DNA from: Puccinellia tenuiflora
Lineage: Eukaryota > Streptophyta > Magnoliopsida > Poales > Poaceae
Direction of reading: 5' to 3'
NCBI GenBank assembly: GCA_012064385.1
Contig: QRDG01000529.1
Span: 248,001-312,000, forward strand
DNA length: 64,000 nt
The position numbers and the translations under genes were made by a program. The notes under the pieces are model-generated. The model saw only the letters and a program-made list of their open reading frames with translations. It had not been told where the DNA came from and made no database searches. The first letter of the stretch is position 1. Each line of letters opens with the position of its first letter. Positions 10,836 to 22,301 of the stretch are shown in pieces.

Positions 10836-11331
10836 TTATAACTGATTAATTAGCTACACATCGTTAATCAGTTCATGATTCCCTTGCTTCTTTATGTTTT
10901 ATGATACTCGTGTTTACACACACCTGCAGAGCTCTTGAAACAAACAAATAAGAACAGATTGACTACTAAATGCACGGAAAACTGCAAGAATACCAAATCG
11001 CTGAGATATGTGCTAGGTGTGAAGATAAATTACTACGTGCAAGGATCCTTTGAAAAGAGCTTTCTGTTGTGGCCAAATTCTTGGTCAAATCCTGCATATC
11101 TATACACTGTTGTTCAGTTTTGCTTGTACCACCGAATCAAACTTATAAACAAATCGTCGGTATACATCATTTCGTTGTTACTATTGTTGTATACTAATGT
11201 TTTATGATTACCTTATCCCAATAAATCTGAACTTGAAATGGATTTAAATGATTCACCCGTGTAGCAACTACTTTGTACCCAGTAAAAACATAGTTTCAGA
11301 TGATTGAATCATATTACAATGTATTTTGTAT
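10836..11331. other. Spacer upstream of the duplicated F-box 5' segment
   Basis: AT-rich, no supported gene. Confidence 0.4.
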
Positions 11332-11405
11332 CTATGATTTAAAAACAGCTTCCACGGCTATCCTGACATTATCAATTTTTCCTTTCACTAAACTACCATA
11401 AAGAC

Positions 11406-12529
11406 ATGGACCCTGACAATGGTTCTTCTGCTCCTACGTTTCCTGTAAGTTGTTTTCTTGGAACAATCTCATACTTGTTTTTCTGTCCTTTTTCACATGT
11501 AAAGCTTCATATGATGCTTATTTTTGTGTTCTTTCTCATTCGAAAACCTTTTTTTGTGTGTTGTGCAGTTTCTCGACTTATCCAAACTGTTGAAAACATA
11601 GAAGTCAATCCATTTGGTTCTCTCAACGAATGGATTGCCTCGTCATTGCCGAGTAGCCAGGATCTTGAGGTATTAACTAATGGCTTTGTTGTATTATTCT
11701 TTGTGTCTTCATCTGTAGCAGTAATTATAAGCTTCATTAGTTATTATGTGATGCTACCATCATTTATTTATCTGTTTCCTTCTTTTTGTTCGAAGTAAAT
11801 GATGCATCAGTGCATATATTTTGCATCAGTACCGTAACTAATAAGCTTCCAGGGTTACTATGTGGTGCTACCATCAGTCTATGCTATTTTGTCCATCTTT
11901 CTTCTTCCAATTGGCTTCATCACTATGGTAGATTCGCTACATTTTACTAATCTGGGCTACATATCCAGTAGTTATGCTATATAAGTATATATATACTTTT
12001 TCCCGTGATGCAAACATGTAATACATTATGCTCCCATATTATTTATGCTACATTAGTGGAGTACCTTTCAAAAGCTACGTTGCATTATATATTATGCTGC
12101 AATCAGTATGTGTGTGGTTCAAGCCTCTTTACTATTTTAGGAGTTTAGTTACCACATTTCTTTTGCTACATATGTCATTTTGTAAAGCTGCACCAGTTAG
12201 TTCTTTTGTTGCCATGGTTTCTGTATAGTGTTGTCCCTTATGTTTTCTTCCTGTTTGCTTCCCCACAGGTTCCACCTCGCTTCCAAGGGCTGTATGACAA
12301 GCACACGGCTATTTTTGCCACTGATGTTGATGCAACTCTCAAGAATTTTGCTACAGGGCTGAAAACCATGCAGTCCCAACGCATTGCAGCTTTGTTGCGT
12401 GATGTACAAGCTGCCATCACCCAAGAAGATGGTGCAAGCATCGTGTTCCCAACTGAGTCTTCACAGGGAGATGGTCCATGTCTTTATGGTACGTTCGAAA
12501 CATTTTGCAAGCAGTGCGGATTCAAATGA
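11406..12529 (+). CDS. Possible chimeric multi-exon gene, function unknown
   Basis: The start, MDPDNGSSAPTFP at 11,406, and about 70 bases before it are a copy of the F-box gene's 5' end (14,060-14,160). The same frame then reads RLIQTVENIEVNPFGSLNEW..PSSQDLE, with a donor GAG/GTATTA near 11,669. A clean acceptor CCCCACAG/GTTCCA lies at about 12,267, and the last exon reads VPPRFQGLYDKHTAIFATDV.. to a TGA at 12,527-12,529. The phase is consistent across that intron. Whether the 11,445-11,568 piece is retained or spliced is unclear: its GTAAGT..GCAG borders would not keep the frame. I recognise no domain. The order suggests an F-box promoter and start joined to exons of another gene. It may equally be a pseudogene. 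Confidence 0.4.
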
Positions 12530-14059
12530 TTCAACAAGGGCGTGTTTGGTTTCTCGGGCCCTTTTTCTGACCCAGTACATCATGGCTCCATAGGGCATGG
12601 CCCTGCAAAAACGAAGTGTGAGCCGTGTTGTGCACTACATTTTGTTGCCACCAAAGTGCTAACCTCTTTAGAGGAAAAAAACGCAAGCATGGCGTTTGAT
12701 TGCACTTGTGTGCTCCTCACATGCAATGTTCAAATGTTTGGTTAGGAGCGCACTGATGGTTCCTCTCACCTCTTCTTCTGATGGTAAGGTTACCAGGAAA
12801 ATTGGCAGCAACAGTTAAAAAAAGCAGTAAACAATCACATATGCAAGTAGCACAACCAGGTTAAGTACTTAATAACACACATAGGTCTATACATACTACT
12901 AGGTACAACAGGGTCATCCCTTCTGCAAAGTGTTCCACGGTATAATCATTGGCAAATCAGTGAACTAGTACCTCATACTTGGCATGATTTGTTCGACAAT
13001 CAATCATAATGGGCGTGCAATAGATGCAACCCATTGGGATCTTCTAGGTCAGACCATGCGAACTAAATCAACTAATCATCAGCCTAATCGGGCTAACCCC
13101 AAACCCTAAACCGAGAACAAATCCTAGTCAGCCTAAGATGAACAAAAGCAAGCAATATCCCCCAAATCGAAACCATAAACAAATAAATCCCCATATCTAT
13201 TCTAGTAAGCGGTGAGTCGATTTATGGCTCGTGTTCTAGAAACGACATGGTGTTTCCCGCTCTTCCCCGCATGTGCAGTCGTGTGCCTCGTCTGTACTCC
13301 GCCGGGCTTGGCTCCATGGAAACTGTCGATTCGAGCCAAGTTTGGGGTTTAGTTTCGTACTAGTTGATGGAGACAGATTTAAGGCTACATGAACATGAAC
13401 CGTGCGCCAAACGAGAGCAGCAAATGGGTGCGAAATAAAAGAGATGATGATTTGTTTCCTCCTGACGATTATATGGAAATCTTTGACCACTCAGTAGCAT
13501 CTGGAGAAATATTGCATTGAACAGCTCCTGCGTCCACTCTGTTGATCATGTGATAAGTTATTGGGATTGGTGCACTTTGATTTTGTCACATGAATATTAA
13601 CAGGCCTAAAGTTCGGTAATCACCCTATTGATCCTATGAACCCCAGGCAATAAAATAAGGAGGCTGCATGGATCTGCACGCGCCTACCCCTAGAACTTTT
13701 CCTTTTTTTTATAATCTCCATGATGGTTATTAGTGCCATACCTCTAGGGTATTTTTTTCATTGGCTTTTACAAAACAACCTGCCGACCGGCAAGTGAAAG
13801 TTACATTTTTTACCAGCGAAATATAATGCATTCCTAAATTTTCCCAAAGCGATATAATTTTAAGGTGTCTACATCATTTCGGCAACCTGTTTCGTTCAGT
13901 TTTGACCATTATCTTTCTGCTCGAACAGTGTTGCAGTAAAAAAATATGCTTTGCACTTCATAGACGCACTACTGCAAGTGGGGACCTCTTGGCACAAGTG
14001 GGGAGGACCTCACCACTGTACCAAGGCCTGCCCTCGTTACAATGTCTTCTGTTTCCATG
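12530..14059. other. Spacer, no gene recognised
   Basis: Mixed-composition sequence with no long coding frame and no recognisable element ends. The 3' part (13,970-14,055) contains short imperfect repeats of AAGTGGGGA and GACCTC. Confidence 0.4.
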
Positions 14060-14127
14060 ATTAAAAATCTGCTTCCGTGGCTATCCTGACATTATCAATT
14101 TTCCTTTCAGTAAACTACCATAAAGAC

Positions 14128-15297
14128 ATGGACCCTGAGAATGGTTCTCCTGCTCCTAGGCTAACTGATGATCTAGTAGTAGAGGTCCTCTCCCGGCTGC
14201 CGTTCAAGTCATTTTGCCACTTCAAATCTGTCTGCAAGGACTGGCTTGCCTTATCCTCTGATCCGCACTACTGCAAGAAGCTTCTGAAAATTCCGACAGG
14301 TCTTCTCTACCAACGCCGTGATAACCCTGGTAACCCTGCTATCAAGCTTGCTAGCCTGCCCCACAATGACAAGGAATTTGATGAAACTCTTAGTTTCCTA
14401 CCACAATATGAGCAATAAGAGCTGATGGACTCTTGCAATGGCCTAGTCCTTTGTAAGTACAAGAGCAGCAATACTCCTCTAGGTGTTTGCCGCTTCACCG
14501 TGTGCAATCCGGCAACACGAGAGTGGAGGATGCTCCCTGATACCCCTCCTAGTGATTATGACCCTTTTTACAATATGAGTATTCTGGCTTTCAGCCCATC
14601 ATGGTCGGCAAAGTTCTACGTCTTCAACTTTCAGCGGCTGAGTACCCGCCGTTTGGGATTTGGCCCTGTCAAGCTTCAGGTGTTCTCGTCTGATCTTTCC
14701 ACTTGGGTTCTGGACGATACATCATGGCTCTGTGGGACAATAGTTTGTCAACCACACCTGTTTATAGATGGCACATTGTATGTGCAGCCAAATATGCATA
14801 AGCTTCTAGTACTGAAGAGCTTGGAGGGAACTAGTTATGGCATTCCACCCTCTCTTCGGATTATTGAGTTGCCGCATGAAAATTTCGGTTTTCAGGCTAG
14901 ATCTGGCAAAGGTTGCCTCGGCCAATCTTTGGGGGCCTTGCACTACGCGTTGCCAGAGGAGGATGCTCGTACGATTCTTGTTTGGAGTCTTGATGTTGAT
15001 GAGCCTTATGAGTAGAGCCTGAGGTACCGCCTCAACATGTGCCATGCATTTGGAAGGGACAACCTTTGTGAGTATGACCCACGCCCCTGGAAATTTGACT
15101 ATGATATCATCGCTCTTGACGTGGAGAGAGATGGTCTTCTCCTGTTGGACAACCCAGCGGACAAGGTTTGTTTGTACAAAATAAGCACCGGTGAACTTGC
15201 TGAGATTCAACCAGAAGACCACCGCGGCCACAAGTGGAGTGACAAATACTGTCATTATGTGGCATCCTACTCAAAGCTTCCAGATTTAATCATGTAG
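14128..15297 (+). pseudogene. F-box protein gene with two in-frame stop codons
   Basis: F-box proteins are substrate adaptors of SCF ubiquitin ligases. From the ATG at 14,128 (MDPENG) the protein has an N-terminal F-box: LTDDLVVEVLSRLPFKS, then FKSVCKDWLALSSDPHY (about residues 10-50). An F-box-associated C-terminal region follows, with DSCNGLVLC, CNPATREWRMLP and a LYKISTGEL ending. The same frame stays readable for about 389 codons but is interrupted by TAA at 14,416-14,418 and TAG at 15,013-15,015. The sequence around both is otherwise normal, so they are simple point changes. A TTTCAG/TAAAC acceptor-like site at about 14,108 suggests a 5' UTR intron. The gene converges with the double-CAF1 gene, and CACTA-1 sits about 100 bp past its stop. 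Confidence 0.88.
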
Positions 15298-15409
15298 TCG
15301 GTACTATTTTTGTTTGGTTTTTTTGAGTGTCTCACCTTTTTATGCTGTAGAAGAAAAATGCAGAGGCAGCTTCTTCTCAATTAAGTGCTATTTACACTAG
15401 TAGGAAAAG

Positions 15410-15670
15410 GGATATAGCCGCCGGGGCCTCACTGGCGAACAAGAAAACAATGTTCGCCAGCGGTAAATAGCACTGGCGAACATGTATTCCTGTTCGCCAG
15501 TGGTAAGACAAGTACCACTGGCGAACAAAGCTCCCAACGCGCCAGTGGTAAGCGCGGGTTCGGGCAACCGTAACGGCGCCACCTACCACTGGTGAACTGT
15601 CTTATCTGTTCGCCAGCGGTAAGTTAAGTATCACTGGCGAACCATAGATATGGTTCGCCAGCGGTAGGTA
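15410..15670 (+). repeat. Left subterminal repeats of CACTA-1
   Basis: About ten copies of CACTGGCGAAC / GTTCGCCAGTGG in both orientations. In CACTA elements such motifs are binding sites for the TNPA-type protein. Confidence 0.85.
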
Positions 15671-16840
15671 GTACTACATAGCGCGCGCGGACCGGCCAGT
15701 CGAGCTCTCGCTCATCCCCACCTAATTTTCCACTCGTTAGGGCACCATCGACGTACTGCCGCCACCGCGACTCCCGCGGCCCGCGCGCACCGCCACCGCC
15801 GCCAGCCCTCCTCTCCCCGTCGCCAGGTAACCCGCCGCTCTGCGCGTTCGAGCTGCCATCTCCGTCCTGCCACTGATGGGTGCGCCGGCGGCCGGCCGGA
15901 AGGCCACACGCCACCGCGGCTCTCCGCCCCTGCTGCAGCGCCTGGGTAGTAGGGATTAGGGTCTAGGGGAGGCACGATCCAAGATCACCGGAGAGAGCAA
16001 TGCATATGAGATTTGGGGATGGTCCATTTCGCACAGTCCATTGTGGGAAAGAAATATGGCAGATGAGATTATTGACGTAGTGGGCTGATCCTTGGGCTCC
16101 TAATTTCTAGTATTGTATTTAGGAGTATTTATTTGCTGACGTCGTTGCAGAATTTGTGGCGGAATTTCCCCTCCTTCAAATACAAGAAACCAGTCGACCG
16201 AAAATTCTAGACTAATATTCTGGGAAACATTAGTGAGATCTTTCTCTTCGTGGTACCTATCGGATCGACTTGTCGACCCCATTTTGTTTGGATCCCGACC
16301 CACATTTTGAATTCGTGTTCCGGAGATGTATACCCCTCGTCGAACCTCATTCCCCAGGGTGGCGACCCGCGACCGTTCGAATCCTCCCCTCAAGCAGCCA
16401 AAACATATGCGTTGTTGCTTCATATGTAAATTCCTGATGAACGTTTGATTTGTTTGAACTGCAAAAATCCTTGGAGAATCGGTAGCAGCACCTTTGGCCG
16501 CCGACCGGAGGTATGGACTTCCTATCCCCTGCTCCTAGTTTGATGTGTGCCTAGTGTGACATGATATTCTGATACATATGTGTGTTGCTGTTGCTTCATG
16601 TGAATGTTTGAAGTTGAATTATGAAATCTGATATGAATGGTTGCTCTGAAAAATAGGAACCGAACTTTGTATGCAACATGTGTCAAAATCCGTACGTTAA
16701 CTTTCCTCGCTAGTTTCGACAGTCGTTGAACTTAATTATTATCGATGCTATTAATATTAGGGTTAATGAATCGTGTAAATAATGTTTTATTACATTGCTT
16801 TATTATGATCGATGAGCTATTTAGGGTTGCTTGTGTGTGT
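15671..16840. other. CACTA-1 interior, GC-rich then AT-rich, no gene recognised
   Basis: The 15,680-15,960 part is rich in CCGCC/GCC, like a grass first exon or 5' UTR, but has no recognised domain. The remainder up to the hairpin array has no supported gene. Confidence 0.4.
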
Positions 16841-18066
16841 GCCGATGATTAAAAATATTGTGGCACTATGTGGTAACCCTGAAGGTCTGCGGAGCCTTGT
16901 GATATGCACAAGTACAAGTCCTGTGCATCCTACTTGGCTCCGCTGATCCTTCAGGGCTACTAATTGTGTGTCCGACCTAAGTATGAGGCACAAATCAAAG
17001 TGATTTTTGTTTAGTTTTTGTCTTTTTCTATATGTTGATGTTTTTTATTTTTGTTTTCTCTTTTTCTTCGATAGCCGATGATTAAAATGTTGTGGCACTA
17101 GGTGGTAGGCGTCTTGTGAGCCTTGTGATATGCACAAGTACCAAGTCTTGTGCATCATACTTGGCTCACAAGATCCTACAGGTCTACTTGTATGTCCGAC
17201 CTAAGTATGAGGCGCAAAATCTAAGTCATTTTTATTTTGTTTTGTCTGTTTCTTCGAAAGCCGATGATTAAAAATGTTGTGGCACTATGTGGTAACCCTG
17301 AAGGTCTGCGGAGCCTTGTGATATGCACAAGTACAAGTCTTGTGCATCCTACTTGGCTCCGCAGATCCTTCAGGGCTACTAATTATGTGTCCGACCTAAC
17401 TATGAGGCGCAAAATCTAATTCATTTTTATTTTGTTTTGTCTGTTTATTCGAAAGCCGATGATTAAAATATTGTGACACTAGGTTGTAGGCTGCAGGTCT
17501 TGTGAGCCTTGTGATATGCACAAGTACCAAGTCTTGTGCATCATACTTGGCTCACCATATCCTGCAGGTCTACTTCTGTGTCTGACCTAAGTATGAAGCG
17601 CAAAATCTAAGTCATTTTTATTTTGTTTTGTCTGTTTCTTCGAAAGCCGATGATTAAAATGTTTTGTCACTAGGTTGTAGGCATGCAGGTCTTATGAGCC
17701 TTGTGATATGCACAAGTACCAAGTCTTGTGCATCATACTTGGCTCACGAGATCCTGCAGGTCTACTTGTGTGTCCGACCTAAGTATGAGGCGCAAAATTT
17801 AAGTCATTTTTATTTTGTTTTGTCTTTTTCTTCTAAGCCGATGATTAAAATGTTGTGACACTGTATGATTTAGGGAGGAGCTAGTGAACCTTGTGATATG
17901 CACAAATAAACATTTTGTGCATCCTACTTGGTTCACTTGATCTGTCTCTGAAATGTGTATCCAATTTAAATATGTATGAGCCACAAATTCGAAATCATTT
18001 TGTTTTCTCTCTCTCTTTCCGAATGCTGATGATTAAAATATTGTGGCATACTATGTGATTCAGGGA
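16841..18066 (+). repeat. Tandem array of seven ~190-bp hairpin-forming units (candidate small-RNA precursor)
   Basis: Units begin GCCGATGATTAAAA at 16,841, 17,074, 17,260, 17,455, 17,646, 17,837 and 18,025. The seventh is cut by the retrotransposon and resumes at 28,224-28,372. Each has a self-complementary core of ~75-80 bp: an outer stem, TTGTGATATGCACAAG, a small loop, CTTGTGCA, and the return arm. In unit 3 (17,296-17,375) the arm CCCTGAAGGTCTGCGGAGCC pairs with GGCTCCGCAGATCCTTCAG plus GG, with one bulge. Other units change both arms together: CTTGTGAGCC/GGCTCACAAG in unit 2, AGTGAACC/GGTTCACT in unit 6. Unit 5 has a mismatch. A loss-of-function array would not be expected to keep both arms paired. 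I know of no named microRNA matching this. It may also be only a structural repeat of the element. Confidence 0.75.
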
Positions 18067-21000
18067 TGTAACATCCCAAATTTTGGAATGTTGTAAAAAT
18101 CACAAAAATTTAAAACTTTTATTAATAATTAAATAAAGTCTCCAAAAATCAAGAAAAGCTTTTATAGAAGATTGTTTTGACATCTTCAAAGTTATATTTT
18201 AAATTAAATATCCCTTTATCTTCAAATCTCAATTTTAAAGTCTTGGAAATAAAATATTTAAATGGGATTTTCAAATAGTATTTTCCCCTTTAGTTTATTG
18301 TTTTAAAATAAATAATATGGGGATATTATAAACCCTATTTCATTTGTGGAAATAATTTAAATACTTTTGCAAGCTTTGTTTTATAAAAAAATGTTTTGAT
18401 CTTAAATTATTTGAATATGAAGATGAGTTATCATTATGAATGATATTACTCATATTATCCTCTGGTTTTTAATTAAATATTTTGGGATATTTATAAACCC
18501 TAATTTAGAAAATTCCCAATTAGCCATATAAGGCAATTTTGACCAAAAGGGTATTTTGGTAATTTTGTTTTGACCAAAAATAGTTCCTAAATGTCTAATT
18601 TGAATATTTAGAAATTTTACAAATTTTTATAATTTTATTTGACTTGATAAAAAAAAGCTTTTGGAAAAGAAAACGGAAATTTGGAAAAGCTTTTGTTAAA
18701 AAAAAAGGAAGAAAGCCCAATCGGGCCAGCCCAGCAACCAGCTCCACCGCGGCCCAGCAGCAGCCTGGCCCGCTTCTCCCCTTCTCTCTCTCTGTCGCGC
18801 GGGACCCGCATGTCAGGGCCGCTCTAAGCGACGGGAGCTCGCCCGCCGGAGCCCGTCGATCTCCTCGTCATCAATCCGCACCACCGCGAGCAGTAACGCC
18901 GCACCACCGCCACCCCCCTTAAAGCCCTTGCTCTCCTCTTTCTTTCCCCTCTCTTCCCCTCCCGATTGGCGCCGCCAGGCCGTTCAATTTCATCACCGGA
19001 GTTCATTCGGCCGCCGCCGTATTTCTTCAACTCCGGCAAGGTGAGCCCTCCCCCGAGCCTGTGACCCCCTCCGTTCGACTCCCCGTGTCCTTGCGCACCT
19101 CCCTGACCCTCCCCTCGATTTCTTTGCGCAACCGAAGCGAGGAGAAGGAGCTCGACCGGAGCTTCGTCCGCCGCCGCCGCTCCGTCCGCTTCCCGTCGCC
19201 GTTACGGGACGCGGAGCTCGTCGTCGCCGTCGCCATCGTGTCCGCCGTATGTAGCTGCCCGCCGTCGTCACCTCCGTTTGCCCGGAAAGACGCCGGAGCG
19301 ACGTGTTCGTCCGCGACCGAACCGCTGCCGCCGTCCGAGCCGTTCTCCGACGACCACCGCGCCGCCGGTAGCAAACCCTAAAATCGCGACCGTCCGATCC
19401 GATCTCTACGGCCTCGATTAGATCGAGCCGATGCGAACCGGTATGGCTAAGCCGAGCCGTAGCCGCGGCTCAAGCCCGGCTCAAGCCGAGCCCGACCAAT
19501 CACAGCCCGCCGCGTGGCCAGTCCTTTTCTGGGAATTTTTCCCGGAATTGCTTTAAATGGCTTTTTGTAGAAAAGACCCTAGAACTTAAAACCATCATAA
19601 CTTTTAAACCCTTTGGCCAAATTTAGCAAACTTTATCTTTTTGAAAAGCTCTGGACTTGTAGAATCTTTCTGACGTTTTAGTTTTCTGTTTTGAGTTAGT
19701 TTAAATTATTCAAATTTTCAAATGTGTTATTTGAGTAATTTTAACATAACTTTATGTCTTTATTTCCAAAAATTGCAAGAAAAATAGTTTTAGAAACCTT
19801 GATTTATGTGCAATATATTTCCTCTGTTATAAAATATTTTTGAGCATTATTTTGATGATTTAAAAATCAGAGGCTCAATTTGAGTATTTTTGTTATATTT
19901 CTATTTCTATAAATCCTTTTAATGTGTTTTCTTTTAGAAAACTTCTTCAATTTTTGTCCCTGTCCAGAGAGACCAAAACCATGCCTAGCTACCACCTTTT
20001 CAAACATAAACATTGGAAGTGTGCCAAAGGCCATTTAAATGTTAATGTTTTGCAAACCACAGTTTCACAATGTTTTTAAAACTCTTTTGACCAGCTCCCT
20101 TGTGTGATCACTTTGATCAAGACCAATCCCTAGAACCTTTAAAACAACCCTTTCAACCCTTCAAATTTGATTTCAGACCAACCCCTTACCCAAATGGCAC
20201 ACCCCAAACCTAATGCATTGATTCTTTTTGCATATGGGATCATGTATTGAAACTTGGACCACCAACCTAGTTTTGTTTGTTTCTATCCATGTTTGTTGTT
20301 ATGTTTGTTTCTTTTGATTGTTGTATTGTTGCTTATTGTCAATTGTTTGCATTGTATAGATTGAACGGAGAGCTACGAGCTACGTTGAAAAAGAGTGTGT
20401 GAGCAACGACCAGTTCCAAAAGGCAAGTGATACTCCAGCATAAAAGTCCTACTATTTTAATATCTGCACTTTAGCTATTTCAGTAGTATGCATGATAGGA
20501 GTATTACTATTATGCTATGCAGACCTGTTTAGTATACCACCCTATATTCCTGTTGGTCTAGGTACCCATTAACTTGGTAGATGTTAGAACTGCAATGCAA
20601 AAGGTTTTATTGTAGTATGAAAGGATAAAAACTCTACTAAGTTAATGAACCACCTGGGTGGCAATTGGTATTGCTTGGCGGACAGAGTTGAGTGTCTTCT
20701 CGAGGCCATTTCCATGGTTATACTCGAGATGTTCACTTGGGAACGGCCACCCAGGAACAAAGAGATTCGATGTCACTCCATGCTTTTGTTTGCTTCCAGT
20801 GCAGCCACTAGTCATATGGGCTCTGTCTTGATTGACTAAGTTGAGTGGACCCGACCGGACGAACAAGCAGATGTAGGGGTCGTAGGTGGGTATTGTTCGG
20901 ACAGGTGTACGGGAAAGCTCTTCTGAAAGATCTCGTCTCGACTCTCTCCTTTCCTTCTCACTAATTGAGTGATTAGGAAGTTTGGGTTAGTTGAGTCTAG

Positions 21001-21747
21001 TGGGGAAAGTGCCACAAACTCTCGAGAGTAATAAAACTATGATAATAGCCGTGTCCCCAGTTACGGACAATTTTGAGCAGCTGGACAAGGATGTCGATGG
21101 AGAATCTCATCATTCCAATTTCTTAAATAAAATTTTGATGGGTGAACAAGGGTAGAAGGGACACTGGATATAAGCCAGGAATTGCCTCAATTGTGGCACT
21201 GGATACGTACCAGGAATTGCCTCATTGTTGGCACTGGATTATACACCAGGAATTGTCTCATAAGTTGTTGGAAAGAAAAATAATTTTGAAAATATAGGAT
21301 AAAATTGGCTTTATGCAAATAGCCTTGAACTCCACTTAGCCAAATAAGCATGTAGAAGTTAAGGTTCGCCATTTGAGTCCACAAGTGTCACTTGCCAGAT
21401 CCATTCCAATGGTTCTGACCAATTTTTGGCTGTAACCTACGCGTTGCAGGTTGTTCTGCCGAAGAGTAAGGAACGTTAGAGGTTTCGAGTCTACAACCAA
21501 CATGTTTGCCTGTGGCACATGAAGATGATGAGGCTCCATGCAATTTATGTTTTCCGCTGCTGAACTTTGTAAATGCTAGCCTTTGGCTATGCAATTTGTA
21601 ATGTTTTATTTTTCTGGATCATCGATGTAATAGATACTTGACGCAATTGCATGATATTACATCTTGAACTGTGGTGCTAGCTATTCGATCCAGGGACTAG
21701 CACATAACATAGGGATCTTGGCCTATTTAAAAGGCAAGGTCACTACA
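18067..21747 (+). repeat. 5' LTR (3,681 bp)
   Basis: TG..CA ends. The LTR has an AT-rich first part, then a GC-rich promoter or leader-like part (about 18,720-19,510) with a possible splice donor at GGCAAG/GTGAGCCC (19,036-19,047), then AT-rich sequence. Open frames inside occur identically in the 3' LTR and are treated as incidental. Confidence 0.93.
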
Positions 21748-21749
21748 GA

Positions 21750-21761
21750 TGGTATCAGAGC
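21750..21761 (+). promoter_or_regulatory. Primer-binding site
   Basis: TGGTATCAGAGC, two bases after the 5' LTR, is the usual initiator-methionine tRNA complement of plant LTR retrotransposons. Confidence 0.9.
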
Positions 21762-22301
21762 AATGTGTTGCCTGTAGGTTCGAAAACCCTAGGTTTGGAT
21801 TAGAAATAAGAAAGACCATAGGAATAAAGTTATTTTCTATTCATCCAAAAACTTTCCTAATATCTTCTTGTAACCTTCTCACCTAATTGCTATCTAAGTT
21901 ATCTTATCTTATTTATAGATGACCATAACTCAGAAATGTTTCCGAAGGCGTTGAAGATCAACATGACAAGTATGAGAAGCCATCAAGTGCCTTGATAGAG
22001 GACTTCAAATTAGAATTCATAACACCAGAAGTACCTCGGCGAACTCAAAGAAATAGAAGAGAATGTTGAAGCACTGAAGGAGGAGATAGACTAGACCACC
22101 ATTTTACCCGAATAACGTTATCGTAATACTGTATTGACTTACCAAATTGTGGTATGGCAGTACTATTGGGTTTATTTTGAAAAACGTTTATTGTATTGTT
22201 TGTTATCCAAACTATATTTTCGAAAATTAAATAGGAATAGTTGTTTTATCTCTATTGTTTGTCGCTTGTTGCTTGCTAGATCATGATGTGTTTTTTGTAA
22301 G

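Noticed and set aside
10389..10837. A longer hAT element from CAGTGGCGG at 10,389 to CCGCCACTG at 10,827
   Set aside because: No TSD matches across that interval, while the start at 10,670 gives an exact 8-bp TSD.
16841..18066. CRISPR-like array
   Set aside because: Repeats are ~190 bp with internal hairpins, in a plant transposon, without unique spacers of fixed length.
19027..19381. 106- and 115-codon frames within the LTR, repeated at 25.5 kb
   Set aside because: They occur identically in both LTRs in a GC-rich leader-like zone, overlap on opposite strands and match no family.
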